A stretch of DNA of 64,000 nt from an uncultured Clostridium sp. (GCA_902462295.1 CABQAZ010000001.1:1-64000); one strand, 5' to 3'. Positions 1-8,696 are shown, counted from the first letter of the stretch. Translations and numbers: made by a program. Notes: generated from the sequence alone by a model not told the origin.

Positions 1-2
1 AT

Positions 3-347
3 TATTTATTTATAAGATATATGGGACCTAAATTTGTAATAGTATTTTCAGGAGTAGATGTAGAAGCTGTAACAACATTTTTAACAGATATAAAAAATGA
101 AACAGAAAAATTAGAAGTAACCTTACCAGCAGATAAAGAAAACATAGAAGAAATAGAAGTAGAAGAAATAGACAGAACCAAAAAAGCAAAAAAGAAGAAA
201 AATGCAAAACCACAAGTAGTTAAGCCAAAACTTAATTTTGTATTAACAACATATTATAAAGGAACTGGAATGGAAGAAGTATTAAAGAAACTAGAACAAT
301 ATGTTGACAATGCTGACAAAAGTGAAAGTAATATTACATGTATTTAA
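3..347 (+). CDS. C-terminal part of an unknown protein, cut by the window edge
   Basis: The reading frame is open from the first complete codon, and the first ATG (21) has no ribosome-binding site, so this is most likely the 3' end of a longer gene. The visible ~114 residues are acidic, with a lysine-rich patch (KKAKKKKN) in the middle and a second conserved-looking stretch near the end. No family is recognised. It lies 45 bp upstream of ireB. In many Firmicutes ireB follows alaS or a membrane transporter, but nothing here looks like the AlaRS C-terminus, so no function is assigned. Confidence 0.5.
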   Translation, partial: YLFIRYMGPKFVIVFSGVDVEAVTTFLTDIKNETEKLEVTLPADKENIEEIEVEEIDRTKKAKKKKNAKPQVVKPKLNFVLTTYYKGTGMEEVLKKLEQYVDNADKSESNITCI

Positions 348-392
348 TTAATTATGTAATAGATAAAACCTTTAGAAAGGGATGAGGTAATT

Positions 393-647
393 ATGGATTT
401 TGATAAAACAATGAGTTTCAATTTTGAAAAAGAAAAAAATGTGAAAAAGAAAGAAATACTAAAGGATGTATATGAAGCTTTAGTTGAAAAAGGATATAAT
501 CCTATAAACCAAATAGTAGGATATATATTATCTGGAGATCCAACATATATAACTAGTCATAAAGACGCAAGAAATAAAATAAGACAAATAGAAAGAGACG
601 AGCTTTTAGAAAGTCTAGTTAGAAATTATATAGGCTTAGAAGAATAG
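393..647 (+). CDS. ireB: IreB family regulatory phosphoprotein (UPF0297)
   Basis: This 84-residue protein matches the IreB/YrzL family along its whole length, including the conserved core GYILSGDPTYITSHKDARN and the following IRQIERDE. In Enterococcus, IreB is a substrate of the Ser/Thr kinase IreK and modulates cell-envelope stress and cephalosporin tolerance. The N-terminal DKTMSF carries the threonine that is phosphorylated in the family. A GAGG site precedes the ATG. ruvX starts 8 bp after the stop and a DUF1292 gene follows, which is the classic ireB-ruvX(yqgF)-yrzB gene order of Firmicutes. Confidence 0.95.
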   Translation: MDFDKTMSFNFEKEKNVKKKEILKDVYEALVEKGYNPINQIVGYILSGDPTYITSHKDARNKIRQIERDELLESLVRNYIGLEE

Positions 648-655
648 GAGTAGAA

Positions 656-1075
656 ATGCGAATATTAGGAATAGATTATGGAGAAGCTAGAACAGGAATT
701 GCTATAACTGATGCATTAAACATAACAGCACAAGGATTAGAGACAATCCATAATAATGGCTCTGATAAAGTAATATTAAAAAGATTAGATGAAATATTTG
801 AAAAATATAATGTAGATGTAATAGTAGTTGGAAAGCCAATTAATATGAATGGAACATCATCAGAGAGAACAGAAATTACGGAAAAATTTATTCACAAATT
901 AAAATGTAAGTATAATAAGTTAAAAATTGAAACAATAGACGAAAGACTTACAACTGTTGCAGCACATAAGACTATGAATTTCTTAGATGTAAATAAGAAT
1001 AAAAAAAGAAATATAGTAGATACTATATCTGCAGTATATATTCTAGAAACATACTTAAATAAAATAAAAAATTAG
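656..1075 (+). CDS. ruvX: RuvX/YqgF putative pre-16S rRNA nuclease (RNase H fold)
   Basis: The protein opens with MRILGIDYGEARTGIA, the first RNase H-fold strand with the catalytic Asp, and contains the family blocks VVGKPINMNG and TIDERLTT followed by a D-T-I-S-A-V-Y helix near the C-terminus. Length (139 aa) is typical. Family members process the 5' end of pre-16S rRNA and were earlier proposed to resolve Holliday junctions. It lies 8 bp after ireB with its own GGAG site, so the two are probably co-transcribed. Confidence 0.95.
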   Translation: MRILGIDYGEARTGIAITDALNITAQGLETIHNNGSDKVILKRLDEIFEKYNVDVIVVGKPINMNGTSSERTEITEKFIHKLKCKYNKLKIETIDERLTTVAAHKTMNFLDVNKNKKRNIVDTISAVYILETYLNKIKN

Positions 1076-1137
1076 TTGCAAAAAAAATATAAATAGTGTA
1101 TTATATTAAAGAAAATTAAATTTGAAAGGAGTAAATA

Positions 1138-1443
1138 ATGGAAGAAAACGAAGAATTAGAAAATAATATAGTAGTTCTAAATGATGAAAATGGAAATGAG
1201 GTTCAATTCGAATTTCTAGATTTAGTAGAATTAGATGATGAAGAATATGTAGTATTATTACCAGTAACAGAAGAAGGAGAAGAAGATGAGGGAGAAGTTG
1301 TAATACTAAGATTAGAAGATACAGATGAAGATTCTGAAAGTGAATCATATGTTGGTGTTGAAGATGAAGAAATATTAAACAAAGTATTTGATATATTTAA
1401 AGAAAAATATAAAGATGAATTTAATTTTGTAGATGAAGACTAA
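1138..1443 (+). CDS. DUF1292 (YrzB-like) acidic protein
   Basis: A 101-residue, strongly acidic protein with the DUF1292 pattern: a short N-terminal tail, I-V-V-L-x-D-E-x-G-N-E-V-x-F-E-F-L-D-L-V, then Y-V-V-L-L-P and V-V-I-L-R-L, ending in a helix with V-F-D-I-F-K-E-K-Y. Family function is unknown, but the gene almost always sits beside ireB and ruvX in Firmicutes, as here. AAAGGAG precedes the ATG. A terminator follows directly, closing the operon. Confidence 0.9.
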   Translation: MEENEELENNIVVLNDENGNEVQFEFLDLVELDDEEYVVLLPVTEEGEEDEGEVVILRLEDTDEDSESESYVGVEDEEILNKVFDIFKEKYKDEFNFVDED

Positions 1444-1453
1444 AATATTTTTT

Positions 1454-1492
1454 GGGGGTGGAAATTGAGTTTCTACAATCCCCAATTTTTTT
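1454..1492 (+). terminator. Rho-independent terminator after the ireB operon
   Basis: A G-run stem (GGGG...CCCC with GGAAA pairing TTTCT) is followed by a run of T. It sits 11 bp after the DUF1292 stop. Confidence 0.75.
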
Positions 1493-1537
1493 ATATAATA
1501 AGAATATATTATTATTTTAATTGACAAGGAGGAAATT

Positions 1538-2029
1538 ATGGCAAATTTTTCGACATGGTTATTAGCTATATTTATGATAATGTTTTGGCTATTTAGGGCA
1601 ATAGTAGCCTTGTGTTCACAATTTTCTATAGATTTATTAGGAATAGTAGCATATGATTTTAGAATTGAAGTAATCATAGCTTTTTTAACATTACCATGTA
1701 TTGTGTTAATAATGAAAAGAAAACTTGTAGGTTCATTAATTTATTTAGGGATATATGGAGTTTATTTTGGTAGACATTTATTAATTAATATAATACCATT
1801 AATACTAGGATTTTCAGTGGTAACAATTAACTCAAGTCTAAACTTAATTTCAGATATAATAGCAATATCATTAGCTATATTTACTGTTGTAGATATGTTA
1901 ATAGATAGAGGAAGAAAAAGCAATCCAATTGACAGAAAAACAGATTGGTATTTTAAAAATGAAAAATATGATAAAGAATTAAAGAATAAAGATAGTAGAG
2001 AAGATAAAAATGAATATAAATATTATTAA
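1538..2029 (+). CDS. Small multi-pass membrane protein of unknown function
   Basis: 163 residues with about four hydrophobic segments between residues ~5 and ~125, followed by a highly charged cytoplasmic-type tail (IDRGRKSNPIDRKTDWYFKNE and a Lys/Glu/Asp-rich end). A strong AAGGAGG site precedes the ATG. It follows a terminator and lies 64 bp upstream of the TPR-like gene, so it may start a new transcription unit with it. No family is recognised. Confidence 0.75.
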   Translation: MANFSTWLLAIFMIMFWLFRAIVALCSQFSIDLLGIVAYDFRIEVIIAFLTLPCIVLIMKRKLVGSLIYLGIYGVYFGRHLLINIIPLILGFSVVTINSSLNLISDIIAISLAIFTVVDMLIDRGRKSNPIDRKTDWYFKNEKYDKELKNKDSREDKNEYKYY

Positions 2030-2093
2030 ACCAATAATTAATTAAAGATACATAAGATAATAATTTGAATAATCTAGAATGGAGAACAATATT

Positions 2094-2921
2094 ATGATAA
2101 GAATAAATGAAGCAGAGGAAATAATAAGATTAATTCATAAAGGATATGATATAGAATTATTATCTTTTGAATTAGATATACCAATTAATGAATTACAAGA
2201 ATATAAAAAAAGACTAGAATTTCGACAATCTGTAAAAAAGTCAATAAAAAAAGGGAAAGTTGTAGAAGCGATAGATAGATTAAATAGTTTTATTGAAAAT
2301 ACAGATGATAATATTATAGAAAGAGCAATGTTATTAAAATTAAAAGCATATTCTAGTAGAACAATGACTGATGAAAAAGAATTAAAAAAAATAGAAGAGG
2401 AAAGAAAAAAATTAGGTTTTTACAGAAAAATTGATGATATTTTAGAAGAATTAAAAGTACAAATACCACAAAGAAAAAGTAGCAAAAAGATAGAAGAAGA
2501 AAAAAATATAAATCCAGATTATGAAGAAATAATTAATAAATATAAAACTGAAATTTCTTCTAATCCTCAAAAGGCACAAGAAAAAAGAAATTTATTAGCA
2601 TTTGCATATTTTAAGGCAGGAAAAGTAGATGAAGCAATAGATGAGCTAATGTCGTTAATTGAAGAAACTAATAGTCATATGGCATATAGACAATTAATAC
2701 ATATTGAAAAAGAGAAAGAAAATTATGAAGATGCTAAATTATGGGCAGATATGGCTATTGAACAATTTCCTAACAGTATTGAAATTAGAGAGTTGTTAAT
2801 TTCAATAGCAAAAAAAGAAAAAAATGACCAAGAAGTTATAAGACAATTAAAAACTATTATTGATATAAATCCAGAAAACGAAAGAAATAAAGAGAGATTA
2901 AAAAGAATTATGGATAGATAA
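2094..2921 (+). CDS. TPR-like repeat protein with a shared N-terminal domain
   Basis: About 275 residues. The N-terminal ~35 residues (IHKGYDIELLSFELDIPI...) are nearly the same as those of the protein at 4331, indicating a shared small helical, HTH-like module. The middle is charged. The C-terminal half has TPR-like helical repeats (residues ~155-270: FAYFKAGKVDEAID, EDAKLWADMAIEQFP, QVIRQLKTIIDINPENERN). An upstream in-frame ATG at 2079 exists, but the GGAG that would serve as ribosome-binding site overlaps it and lies 9 nt before the ATG at 2094, so the latter start is preferred. Role unknown; a scaffold or protein-protein interaction function is inferred from the repeats. Confidence 0.75.
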   Translation: MIRINEAEEIIRLIHKGYDIELLSFELDIPINELQEYKKRLEFRQSVKKSIKKGKVVEAIDRLNSFIENTDDNIIERAMLLKLKAYSSRTMTDEKELKKIEEERKKLGFYRKIDDILEELKVQIPQRKSSKKIEEEKNINPDYEEIINKYKTEISSNPQKAQEKRNLLAFAYFKAGKVDEAIDELMSLIEETNSHMAYRQLIHIEKEKENYEDAKLWADMAIEQFPNSIEIRELLISIAKKEKNDQEVIRQLKTIIDINPENERNKERLKRIMDR

Positions 2922-2923
2922 AA

Positions 2924-2957
2924 AAATAACTATATATTTTTGTAGTTATTTTTTTAT
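2924..2957 (+). terminator. Rho-independent terminator
   Basis: AAATAACTA pairs with TAGTTATTT around a short AT loop, followed by a T run, directly after the TPR-like gene. Confidence 0.75.
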
Positions 2958-2962
2958 ATCTA

Positions 2963-2991
2963 TTGAAAATTATGTAAATTTCTGATATAAT
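2963..2991 (+). promoter_or_regulatory. Sigma-A-type promoter for the gene at 3124
   Basis: TTGAAA, a 17-bp spacer, then TATAAT. It leaves a ~125-nt leader containing a small palindrome (TTGGAA-TAT-TTCCAA, 3003-3017), which may be an operator or a leader hairpin. Confidence 0.7.
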
Positions 2992-3071
2992 ATAGACCGT
3001 ATTGGAATATTTCCAAAGTATTTATATATTTTAGTAATATTTGATTGACTAAATATCTAAAATTAATGGAA

Positions 3072-4169
3072 ATACCAAAATACATTTGTCACAAGTAGAC
3101 TCTTACAATGAAAGGAGAAACACATGTATAAGTTATATGCAAAAGTACGGGGGAAGTCTGTTAACGATTTAGTAAAAGCTTTCTTTCAGGATTATAAGGA
3201 GGATGGAAGTCTTTTTGTAAATGGAGAAGAAGCAGAAGTAGAAATTATATTTGAGCAACCGCCTATGAATGTAATTGAAGTAATAACTCAATGTGAACTT
3301 ATTGAAGAATTAAGAAGTGAAAAGTATTTTCAAAAAGAAAAAGATTCTGAGTTGACCAAATGTAACAACAAAGAAGAAGTTAAAAGTACAGAACTGACAA
3401 AGTTTAATGAGGAAGAGGTTAAATGTTCAGAAAATGCAGAATGTAATGAAGAGATAGCAAATAACCAAGAAATAGAAGAAATTGCTCAAAAAGCAAATTC
3501 TTTTGAGAATTTTGCAGAGTTGATAGCAGAATGGTTAGATGTTGGTAAAAGAAAGAGATTTGTAATCGATTTAATAAATGCTGTAACAGAAATTGAAAAG
3601 ATTACATGGAGGAATATTAATGGAGCTTTAAGTGAAAAAAAGGTTAATTATACTCAATGTGATAAAATTTTGGTTAGCAAACAAATTACTTCCAAGGTTG
3701 GAAAAACAATATTATTATTTCTTAAAATGGTAAAAGAGGAGTATAAAAACTATCCATTTGAAAGTTCTGCAGACTCTAAAAGTGAAGTAAATGTGAAAAT
3801 GGAATGTATGCCAGAAATAAAAGAATTTGAAGAAACACTGGCAAATATAGACAAGACACAGCCGATAGAAGAAAGAGTTAGAGGCGTCCTGAATTTTATG
3901 GGACTAGGAACACTTTTGGAAAGTGAGCAGAAACAAATAATAAGAATCGTGAGTGTTGCTGTATCAGAAGAAAATATTGATTTTGATTCTGTTTGTAAAA
4001 AAGCAGATATTTCTATGGAAGAAAAAACAGAATTACGCATGATATTCTCAAAGTTAATAAATGACTTTGTAAGTGAGTATGATAAAAGTGGAAAAAATGT
4101 AAAAATTGTAACTTTTCTTTCAGATTTAAAGGAAATTATTATTTAGACAAAGAGAGCGTATTTTGGTAT
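3072..4169. repeat. 12-bp inverted repeats flanking the unknown gene
   Basis: ATACCAAAATAC at 3072-3083 and its exact reverse complement GTATTTTGGTAT at 4158-4169 flank the gene at 3124-4146, 52 bp before the start and 12 bp after the stop. This could be a relic of a mobile cassette or chance in AT-rich DNA. Confidence 0.45.
3124..4146 (+). CDS. Unknown 340-residue protein
   Basis: No family recognised. The N-terminal ~60 residues form an alpha/beta-like region. Residues ~75-115 are a low-complexity acidic linker with imperfect repeats (ELTKCNNKEEVK / ELTKFNEEEVK). The C-terminal ~220 residues are predicted helical. Codon use is noticeably richer in C and G than in its neighbours (GCC, CTG, CGC codons appear), hinting at transfer. 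It has its own promoter, an AAAGGAG site, a perfect-arm terminator, and is bracketed by 12-bp inverted repeats. It looks like a self-contained cassette. Confidence 0.65.
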   Translation: MYKLYAKVRGKSVNDLVKAFFQDYKEDGSLFVNGEEAEVEIIFEQPPMNVIEVITQCELIEELRSEKYFQKEKDSELTKCNNKEEVKSTELTKFNEEEVKCSENAECNEEIANNQEIEEIAQKANSFENFAELIAEWLDVGKRKRFVIDLINAVTEIEKITWRNINGALSEKKVNYTQCDKILVSKQITSKVGKTILLFLKMVKEEYKNYPFESSADSKSEVNVKMECMPEIKEFEETLANIDKTQPIEERVRGVLNFMGLGTLLESEQKQIIRIVSVAVSEENIDFDSVCKKADISMEEKTELRMIFSKLINDFVSEYDKSGKNVKIVTFLSDLKEIII

Positions 4170-4175
4170 AAACAT

Positions 4176-4207
4176 AAAACTTCACTAGATGTATCTAGTG
4201 AAGTTTT
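4176..4207 (+). terminator. Perfect 15-bp-arm terminator hairpin
   Basis: AAAACTTCACTAGAT, a 2-nt loop, and the exact reverse complement ending in TTTT. It is symmetric enough to act on both strands and closes the transcription unit of the gene at 3124. Confidence 0.8.
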
Positions 4208-4330
4208 ATCTTAAGAATAAAATATAATAATGTATTTACTAAAAATTGAAAAATTAATATATTATATGTTATAATTTTAAATGGTACAAAAGATATAAAT
4301 TAAAGTAAATAAATAAGGGAATGTGATAAT

Positions 4331-5695
4331 ATGAGGGAAAATAGTGAAATAGAAGAAATTAAGAAAGTAATAAAAAAAGGATTTGACTTAGAATTAATAT
4401 CTTTTGAATTAGATATACCAATAGAAGAAATTAAGCAATATAAGTCGGAATTAGAAGTAGAAGAAAAAAATAATAGCGTAAGAACATATAGTGCAAGAAA
4501 AATAATTGATAGTGAAAATAAAAAGATTCATTCTAAAATGCAACAAGTAAGAGAAAGATACAATAAATTATTTTTTAGAAACAATAATGTTGAAAATGTA
4601 AAACAGAAAAAATCACAAAAGCAAGATACAGAATTGATAGCTTCAGTTATAGTAGAAATAGAGAAAATAATAAAAGGAATGGAAAAACTTTCTAAAAAAG
4701 ACAGAAGAAAAAAAGCTATGAAAATATTTGGAGAATTAAAGAAAATAGAAGAGTATCAATTAACTATTGAACAGGCAGAAAAGTTAAATCAGTTAATACA
4801 ATCAAAAGAGCTTGATAATTTAAATTCAAAACAAATATATAGCAATGAAGATACAAGAAATAAGAAAAAAGAAAAAATGGTTAAAAAGCTAGTAGAAGCT
4901 ATTGATATTGAACAAGAGAAAACAGAAGATTTAGAAGAGCTTAAAAATTTATTAAAAAAAATAACATTAGAAATACAAGTGAAAAATCCAATTAGTGCAG
5001 GAATGGTAAAATGTAAGATAGAAAAGAAGATATCAAAAATTATAAATAAAAAAACAATTTCTAGAATAAAAAATGAAATACCTATAAATATAGAGTCAAT
5101 TATAGTTGAACTTGCAAAAGGAACATTAAATATGCAAACAGCAAATGAAATTATTGAGGAAGAAGCAAGAAAAATAGTAGAAAGCAAACCTAAAACTAGA
5201 TTTTCTTTAACAGAAGAACAAGAAAAAGGTCAAATCTTAATTCAGATAAAAAAAGTTTTAATGGAAAGACCAGAACAATATTATATTGAAAATCCAGAAA
5301 AAACTATTAATCAAATACAAGAATTATGTGGAGGAAAATTAGAAGTTTCAATAAGGACAGTAGTAAAAAATCTTACAGGTGTGAAAGATTTTGAAAGAGC
5401 AAAAGAAATTTGTAACAAATTTATGAAAGAAGACAAAGTAAATTTAACTTATATAAAAAGATTAAAGAAAGAAATAAGAAATGATGAAATCAGTAATATA
5501 GTATTAAAAGTAATTAACATGAAAGGAATAGATATAGAAGAAGAAAGAATATATTTTGAATTAATTGAAAAAGGTTTAAAAATGGGAAATATAAAATTAG
5601 AAGAAATATCTTTGGGAAAAAGTCAAGATGGATTAAAATCTATAACTTTAGCTGATATATGGGAAGGTAAAAAACAAACACAAGAAATACGATAA
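4331..5695 (+). CDS. Long helical protein sharing an N-terminal domain with the TPR-like protein
   Basis: 454 residues, extremely rich in Lys, Glu and Ile and probably almost entirely helical. Residues 1-40 (IKKGFDLELISFELDIPIEEIKQYKSELE) parallel the first 40 residues of the protein at 2094. The rest has no recognised domain. The two genes are 1.4 kb apart with an unrelated gene between them, consistent with a local family that has diverged except in its N-terminal module. GGGA precedes the ATG. Function unknown. Confidence 0.7.
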   Translation: MRENSEIEEIKKVIKKGFDLELISFELDIPIEEIKQYKSELEVEEKNNSVRTYSARKIIDSENKKIHSKMQQVRERYNKLFFRNNNVENVKQKKSQKQDTELIASVIVEIEKIIKGMEKLSKKDRRKKAMKIFGELKKIEEYQLTIEQAEKLNQLIQSKELDNLNSKQIYSNEDTRNKKKEKMVKKLVEAIDIEQEKTEDLEELKNLLKKITLEIQVKNPISAGMVKCKIEKKISKIINKKTISRIKNEIPINIESIIVELAKGTLNMQTANEIIEEEARKIVESKPKTRFSLTEEQEKGQILIQIKKVLMERPEQYYIENPEKTINQIQELCGGKLEVSIRTVVKNLTGVKDFERAKEICNKFMKEDKVNLTYIKRLKKEIRNDEISNIVLKVINMKGIDIEEERIYFELIEKGLKMGNIKLEEISLGKSQDGLKSITLADIWEGKKQTQEIR

Positions 5696-5727
5696 ACATC
5701 AATATAAAAAATAAAGGAGGGATATAT

Positions 5728-6636
5728 ATGTTATATAAAATGAAATTAAATGAAAGTCCATTTGAAAGAATAAAAAATGGAGAAAAAACAATAGAATTTA
5801 GATTATTTGATGAAAAAAGAAAAAAATTAAAAATTGGAGATAAAATAGAATTTGCAAAATTACCAGACTTACAAGAAAAGATTTTAGTAGATGTTATCGA
5901 TTTGTATAAAGAAAAAACATTTACAGAATTATTTAGTAAAATATATACAGATAAAGAAGAGATAGAAAGAAAAACTCAAAATATGTATAAAATTTATTCA
6001 CCAGAAAAAGAACAGCAATATGGAGTTATAGGAATTAAAATAAAAATTAATATTGATAAGCTAAAAGAAGGTATCGAAAATTTTGTTCCATATAATGAGC
6101 AAGAAGAAGTAGAAAGAAAAATAATGTTGAAATATATTAATGATTTTGATGATGTATTAACTAGGCAAAATGAATATGGGCATTTTACTAGTTCATCATT
6201 TATCCTTAATAAGGAAAGGACTAAAATTTTAATGATATATCACAAAATTTATGATTCATGGGCATGGACAGGAGGACATAGTGATGGAGATAGTGATCTT
6301 TTATATGTAGCTATAAAAGAAGCTAAAGAAGAAACTGGAATAAAGAATGTTATACCAATTTCTGAAAATATTTATTCGTTAGAATTAACGAATGTAAGAG
6401 GGCATGAAAAAAGAGGAAAATATGTAGGCTCACATGTTCATCTTAATGTAACATATTTATTAGAAGCTGATGAAAGTGAAGAGATACATATAAAAGAAGA
6501 TGAAAATAGTGGGGTAAAATGGGTTCCAATCGATAAAATTTTAGAGGTGTCATCTGAACCTTGGATGAGAGATAGAGTTTATGCTAAAATAATAAGTAAA
6601 ATGAAAAAGGATGGTATTATAAAGAATACTAAATAG
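5728..6636 (+). CDS. ASCH domain-Nudix hydrolase fusion
   Basis: 302 residues with two domains. Residues 1-~108 resemble the ASCH fold (start LNESPFERIKNGEKTIEFR..., then KIGDKIEFAKLPDLQEKILVDV), which binds RNA or modified nucleobases in characterised members. Residues ~125-295 are a Nudix domain with the box GGHSDGDSDLLYVAIKEAKE continuing ETGI. The Nudix signature Glu after G-x5 is Ser here, but the REUxEExGU part is kept as KEAKEETGI. Such proteins probably hydrolyse a nucleoside-diphosphate-linked substrate; the actual substrate is unknown. A strong AAAGGAGG site precedes the ATG. Confidence 0.85.
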   Translation: MLYKMKLNESPFERIKNGEKTIEFRLFDEKRKKLKIGDKIEFAKLPDLQEKILVDVIDLYKEKTFTELFSKIYTDKEEIERKTQNMYKIYSPEKEQQYGVIGIKIKINIDKLKEGIENFVPYNEQEEVERKIMLKYINDFDDVLTRQNEYGHFTSSSFILNKERTKILMIYHKIYDSWAWTGGHSDGDSDLLYVAIKEAKEETGIKNVIPISENIYSLELTNVRGHEKRGKYVGSHVHLNVTYLLEADESEEIHIKEDENSGVKWVPIDKILEVSSEPWMRDRVYAKIISKMKKDGIIKNTK

Positions 6637-6702
6637 AAAAAGAAGTAATAAGCATTTTTATAATTAGACTTTTCACATATTTTGAAAAAAGGGGATGAGA
6701 GA

Positions 6703-7260
6703 ATGTATATTTGAATAGGATTAGTATTAGAAAAAGATGATGAAAATTATATAAGAGAAATATGTAAAAAAGAAAATAAAAATTTTAATATAAGTGAACA
6801 AGCATTTTCTTTACCACAGCATATTTCTTTAAAAACATCTTTTTATGCAAATGAGTACCTAACGATTATTCAATATTTAAAAGAAGAATTAAAAGATATT
6901 AATAGAATTGAATTAAAAGCCAATAATTTAACAATAATTGATGGTAAAGTAATTTGGTTGGATATTGAAGAAAATGAAATTTTAAGAAAATTGCATAATA
7001 AAATAAACCTCTTATTAAAGGAGAAATTTAATATTGGACTTTCAGGATTTGATGGTGAAAATTTTAAATTTCATTCAACACTTTTTCAAGAAAGTGAATT
7101 TAATGAGAATATTAATAAAATAGAATTAATTTTGAAAGAAAAAATTAAAATGCCTCAATTATTACACATAAGAGAATTAGATTTTGGGGTTTCAAAAGTA
7201 GGACGAGTAGGAACATATAAAGTTATAGATAAACTAGAATTAAAAAATCCTAGTTTATAA
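6703..7260 (+). pseudogene. 2H phosphodiesterase (2'-5' RNA ligase-like) gene with an early TGA
   Basis: From ATG 6703 the frame reads M-Y-I-stop(TGA)-I-G-L-V-L-E-K and then continues open to 7260. The product carries both H-x-S/T motifs of the 2H phosphoesterase superfamily: PQHISLKTSF and KFHSTLF. A GGGATGAGAG ribosome-binding region precedes the ATG. The stop looks like a 6-nt insertion (TGA ATA) into an original MYIGLVLEK. No good alternative start rescues the first HxS motif; the first in-frame start gives only ~100 residues. The gene is probably inactivated. Confidence 0.7.
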
Positions 7261-7309
7261 ATTAATAAATAATTTAAAAGAGCCTATTGCAGAGCTAAAT
7301 AATATGCAA

Positions 7310-7488
7310 ATAACAAGATTAAATTTTTTTATATATAGAGATTCAAACAATGAAGTTTCGGAAAAATTGACTTTGATAATTCTAAAAAACATGTAAAGAT
7401 ATATAACCTTGATATGATTATTGCCGTTGGATATAGAGTAAACTCCAAAAAAAGAAAATTAGATTATTTGGAAAGAACAAAACATTAA
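7310..7488 (+). pseudogene. RhuM-family remnant
   Basis: The segment from 7387 translates to KHVKIYNLDMIIAVGYRVNS, the diagnostic block of RhuM (SPI-3 virulence protein / DNA-binding relative) proteins. Upstream, FFIYRDSNNEVSEKL in the same region corresponds to the family N-terminus. The intervening ~70 residues are lost and the reading frame is broken, so only scars remain. Confidence 0.6.
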
Positions 7489-7499
7489 AAATTATAAAA

Positions 7500-7675
7500 A
7501 TGGAAGGAGATTTGAAAAATAAGGGTTATACTTTATTAACATAAGGAGCAGAACCTGAAGAAATAAAGAGATATATAAGCATTATGGATTTGTAGATCAT
7601 ATTAAAAATGCTAAAGAAGTATATCCAGATGGAATAGAAATAGATGTTGAATATTATGTTAAAAAATTAAAATAA
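7500..7675 (+). pseudogene. GNAT acetyltransferase C-terminal remnant
   Basis: With one frameshift, the segment reads NKGYTLLT, a stop, GAEPEEIKR, then IYKHYGFVDHIKNAKEVYPD and GIEIDVEYYVKKLK-stop. The second part matches the C-terminal motif typical of a GNAT subfamily (YKHxGF...K.AKEVYPDG.EIDV.Y). It has an in-frame stop and a frameshift, so it cannot be functional. Confidence 0.55.
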
Positions 7676-7691
7676 AAAGGAAGTGATTTAA

Positions 7692-8645
7692 ATGGATATG
7701 TATCAAAAAAGAAAAATGAGAGCAGAAAATAAAAAAAATGATAATCAAGAAAGTTTTTCAAAAGTTCACATTTCGTGGTTTCCTGGACATATGGCAAAAA
7801 CCAGAAAACAAATAGGAGAAGATTTAAAACTAGTAGATGTAATAATAGAAATCTTAGATTCAAGAATACCAATTTCGAGTCAAAATCCAGAGATAAGAAA
7901 AATGACAGAAAATAAGAAAAAAATTGTTGTTTTAAACAAATGTGATTTATCTGATGAAATTGATAATAAAAAATGGGTTGAATATTTTGAGAAAAATGGA
8001 ATCAAGGCGGTATTAGTAAATTCAAATACGGGAAAAGGTATTGATGAAGTTGTAAAACAAGTACAAATAATCATGGCAGATGATTTAAAAAAATATGCAG
8101 AAAAAGGAAGAATTGGAAGAAAGATTCGAGTTATGGTTGTAGGAATTCCAAATGTAGGCAAGTCATCATTTATAAATAGAATAGCGAAGAAGAGCTCAGC
8201 TGGTGTAGGTAACAAACCAGGAGTTACAAAACAGAAGCAATGGATACGTGTAAACAATGATATTGAACTTATGGATACACCAGGTGTTCTATGGCCTAAA
8301 TTTGAAAGTGAACAAGTAGCCTTGAATTTAGCTTTTACTGGAACTATAAAAGATGATGTTTTAGAAATTACAGAGATAGCATATTGTTTAATAAAATTTT
8401 TACTTGAAAATTATAAGAATAATTTGATTGAAAGATATTCTTTAAATGAAGAATTGGTAGAACAAATTTTAGAACAAGATCAAGAAGAAAATCAGAATAT
8501 ATATGAAATAATGAAACTTATAGGTAAAAAAAGGGGAGCAATAGTTTCTTCCAATAATATTGATGATGAGAAAACTGCAAGAATTATTTTAGATGATTTT
8601 AGATGTTGTAGATTTGGAAAAATAACATTGGAAAAAATTAATTAA
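7692..8645 (+). CDS. rbgA: Ribosome biogenesis GTPase RbgA (YlqF)
   Basis: 317 residues with the circularly permuted GTPase order of the YlqF/YawG family: G4 NKCD near residue ~77, then G1 GIPNVGKSS (~155), and G3 DTPGV (~197). The N-terminal WFPGHMAKTRKQI is the family signature. RbgA acts in late assembly of the 50S subunit, helping uL16 incorporation. The ATG follows GGAAGTG. A strong terminator follows. The neighbourhood upstream is eroded genes, so it is probably transcribed alone. Confidence 0.95.
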   Translation: MDMYQKRKMRAENKKNDNQESFSKVHISWFPGHMAKTRKQIGEDLKLVDVIIEILDSRIPISSQNPEIRKMTENKKKIVVLNKCDLSDEIDNKKWVEYFEKNGIKAVLVNSNTGKGIDEVVKQVQIIMADDLKKYAEKGRIGRKIRVMVVGIPNVGKSSFINRIAKKSSAGVGNKPGVTKQKQWIRVNNDIELMDTPGVLWPKFESEQVALNLAFTGTIKDDVLEITEIAYCLIKFLLENYKNNLIERYSLNEELVEQILEQDQEENQNIYEIMKLIGKKRGAIVSSNNIDDEKTARIILDDFRCCRFGKITLEKIN

Positions 8646-8655
8646 AGAGCATAAT

Positions 8656-8696
8656 AAAAAACGTAAGTCCCAAAATGAGAGGAACTTACGTTTTAC
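8656..8696. terminator. Bidirectional terminator between rbgA and the DUF2207 gene
   Basis: AAAAACGTAAGT pairs with ACTTACGTTTTA around a ~17-nt loop. It lies between two convergent genes and has T-rich sequence on both sides. Confidence 0.8.

Noticed and set aside
6703..6960. TGA read as tryptophan (recoded genetic code)
   Set aside because: TGG is used for Trp throughout, two genes end in TGA at positions supported by a following terminator or overlap (41298, 19081), and no other in-frame TGA occurs in an intact gene. A nonsense mutation explains it.
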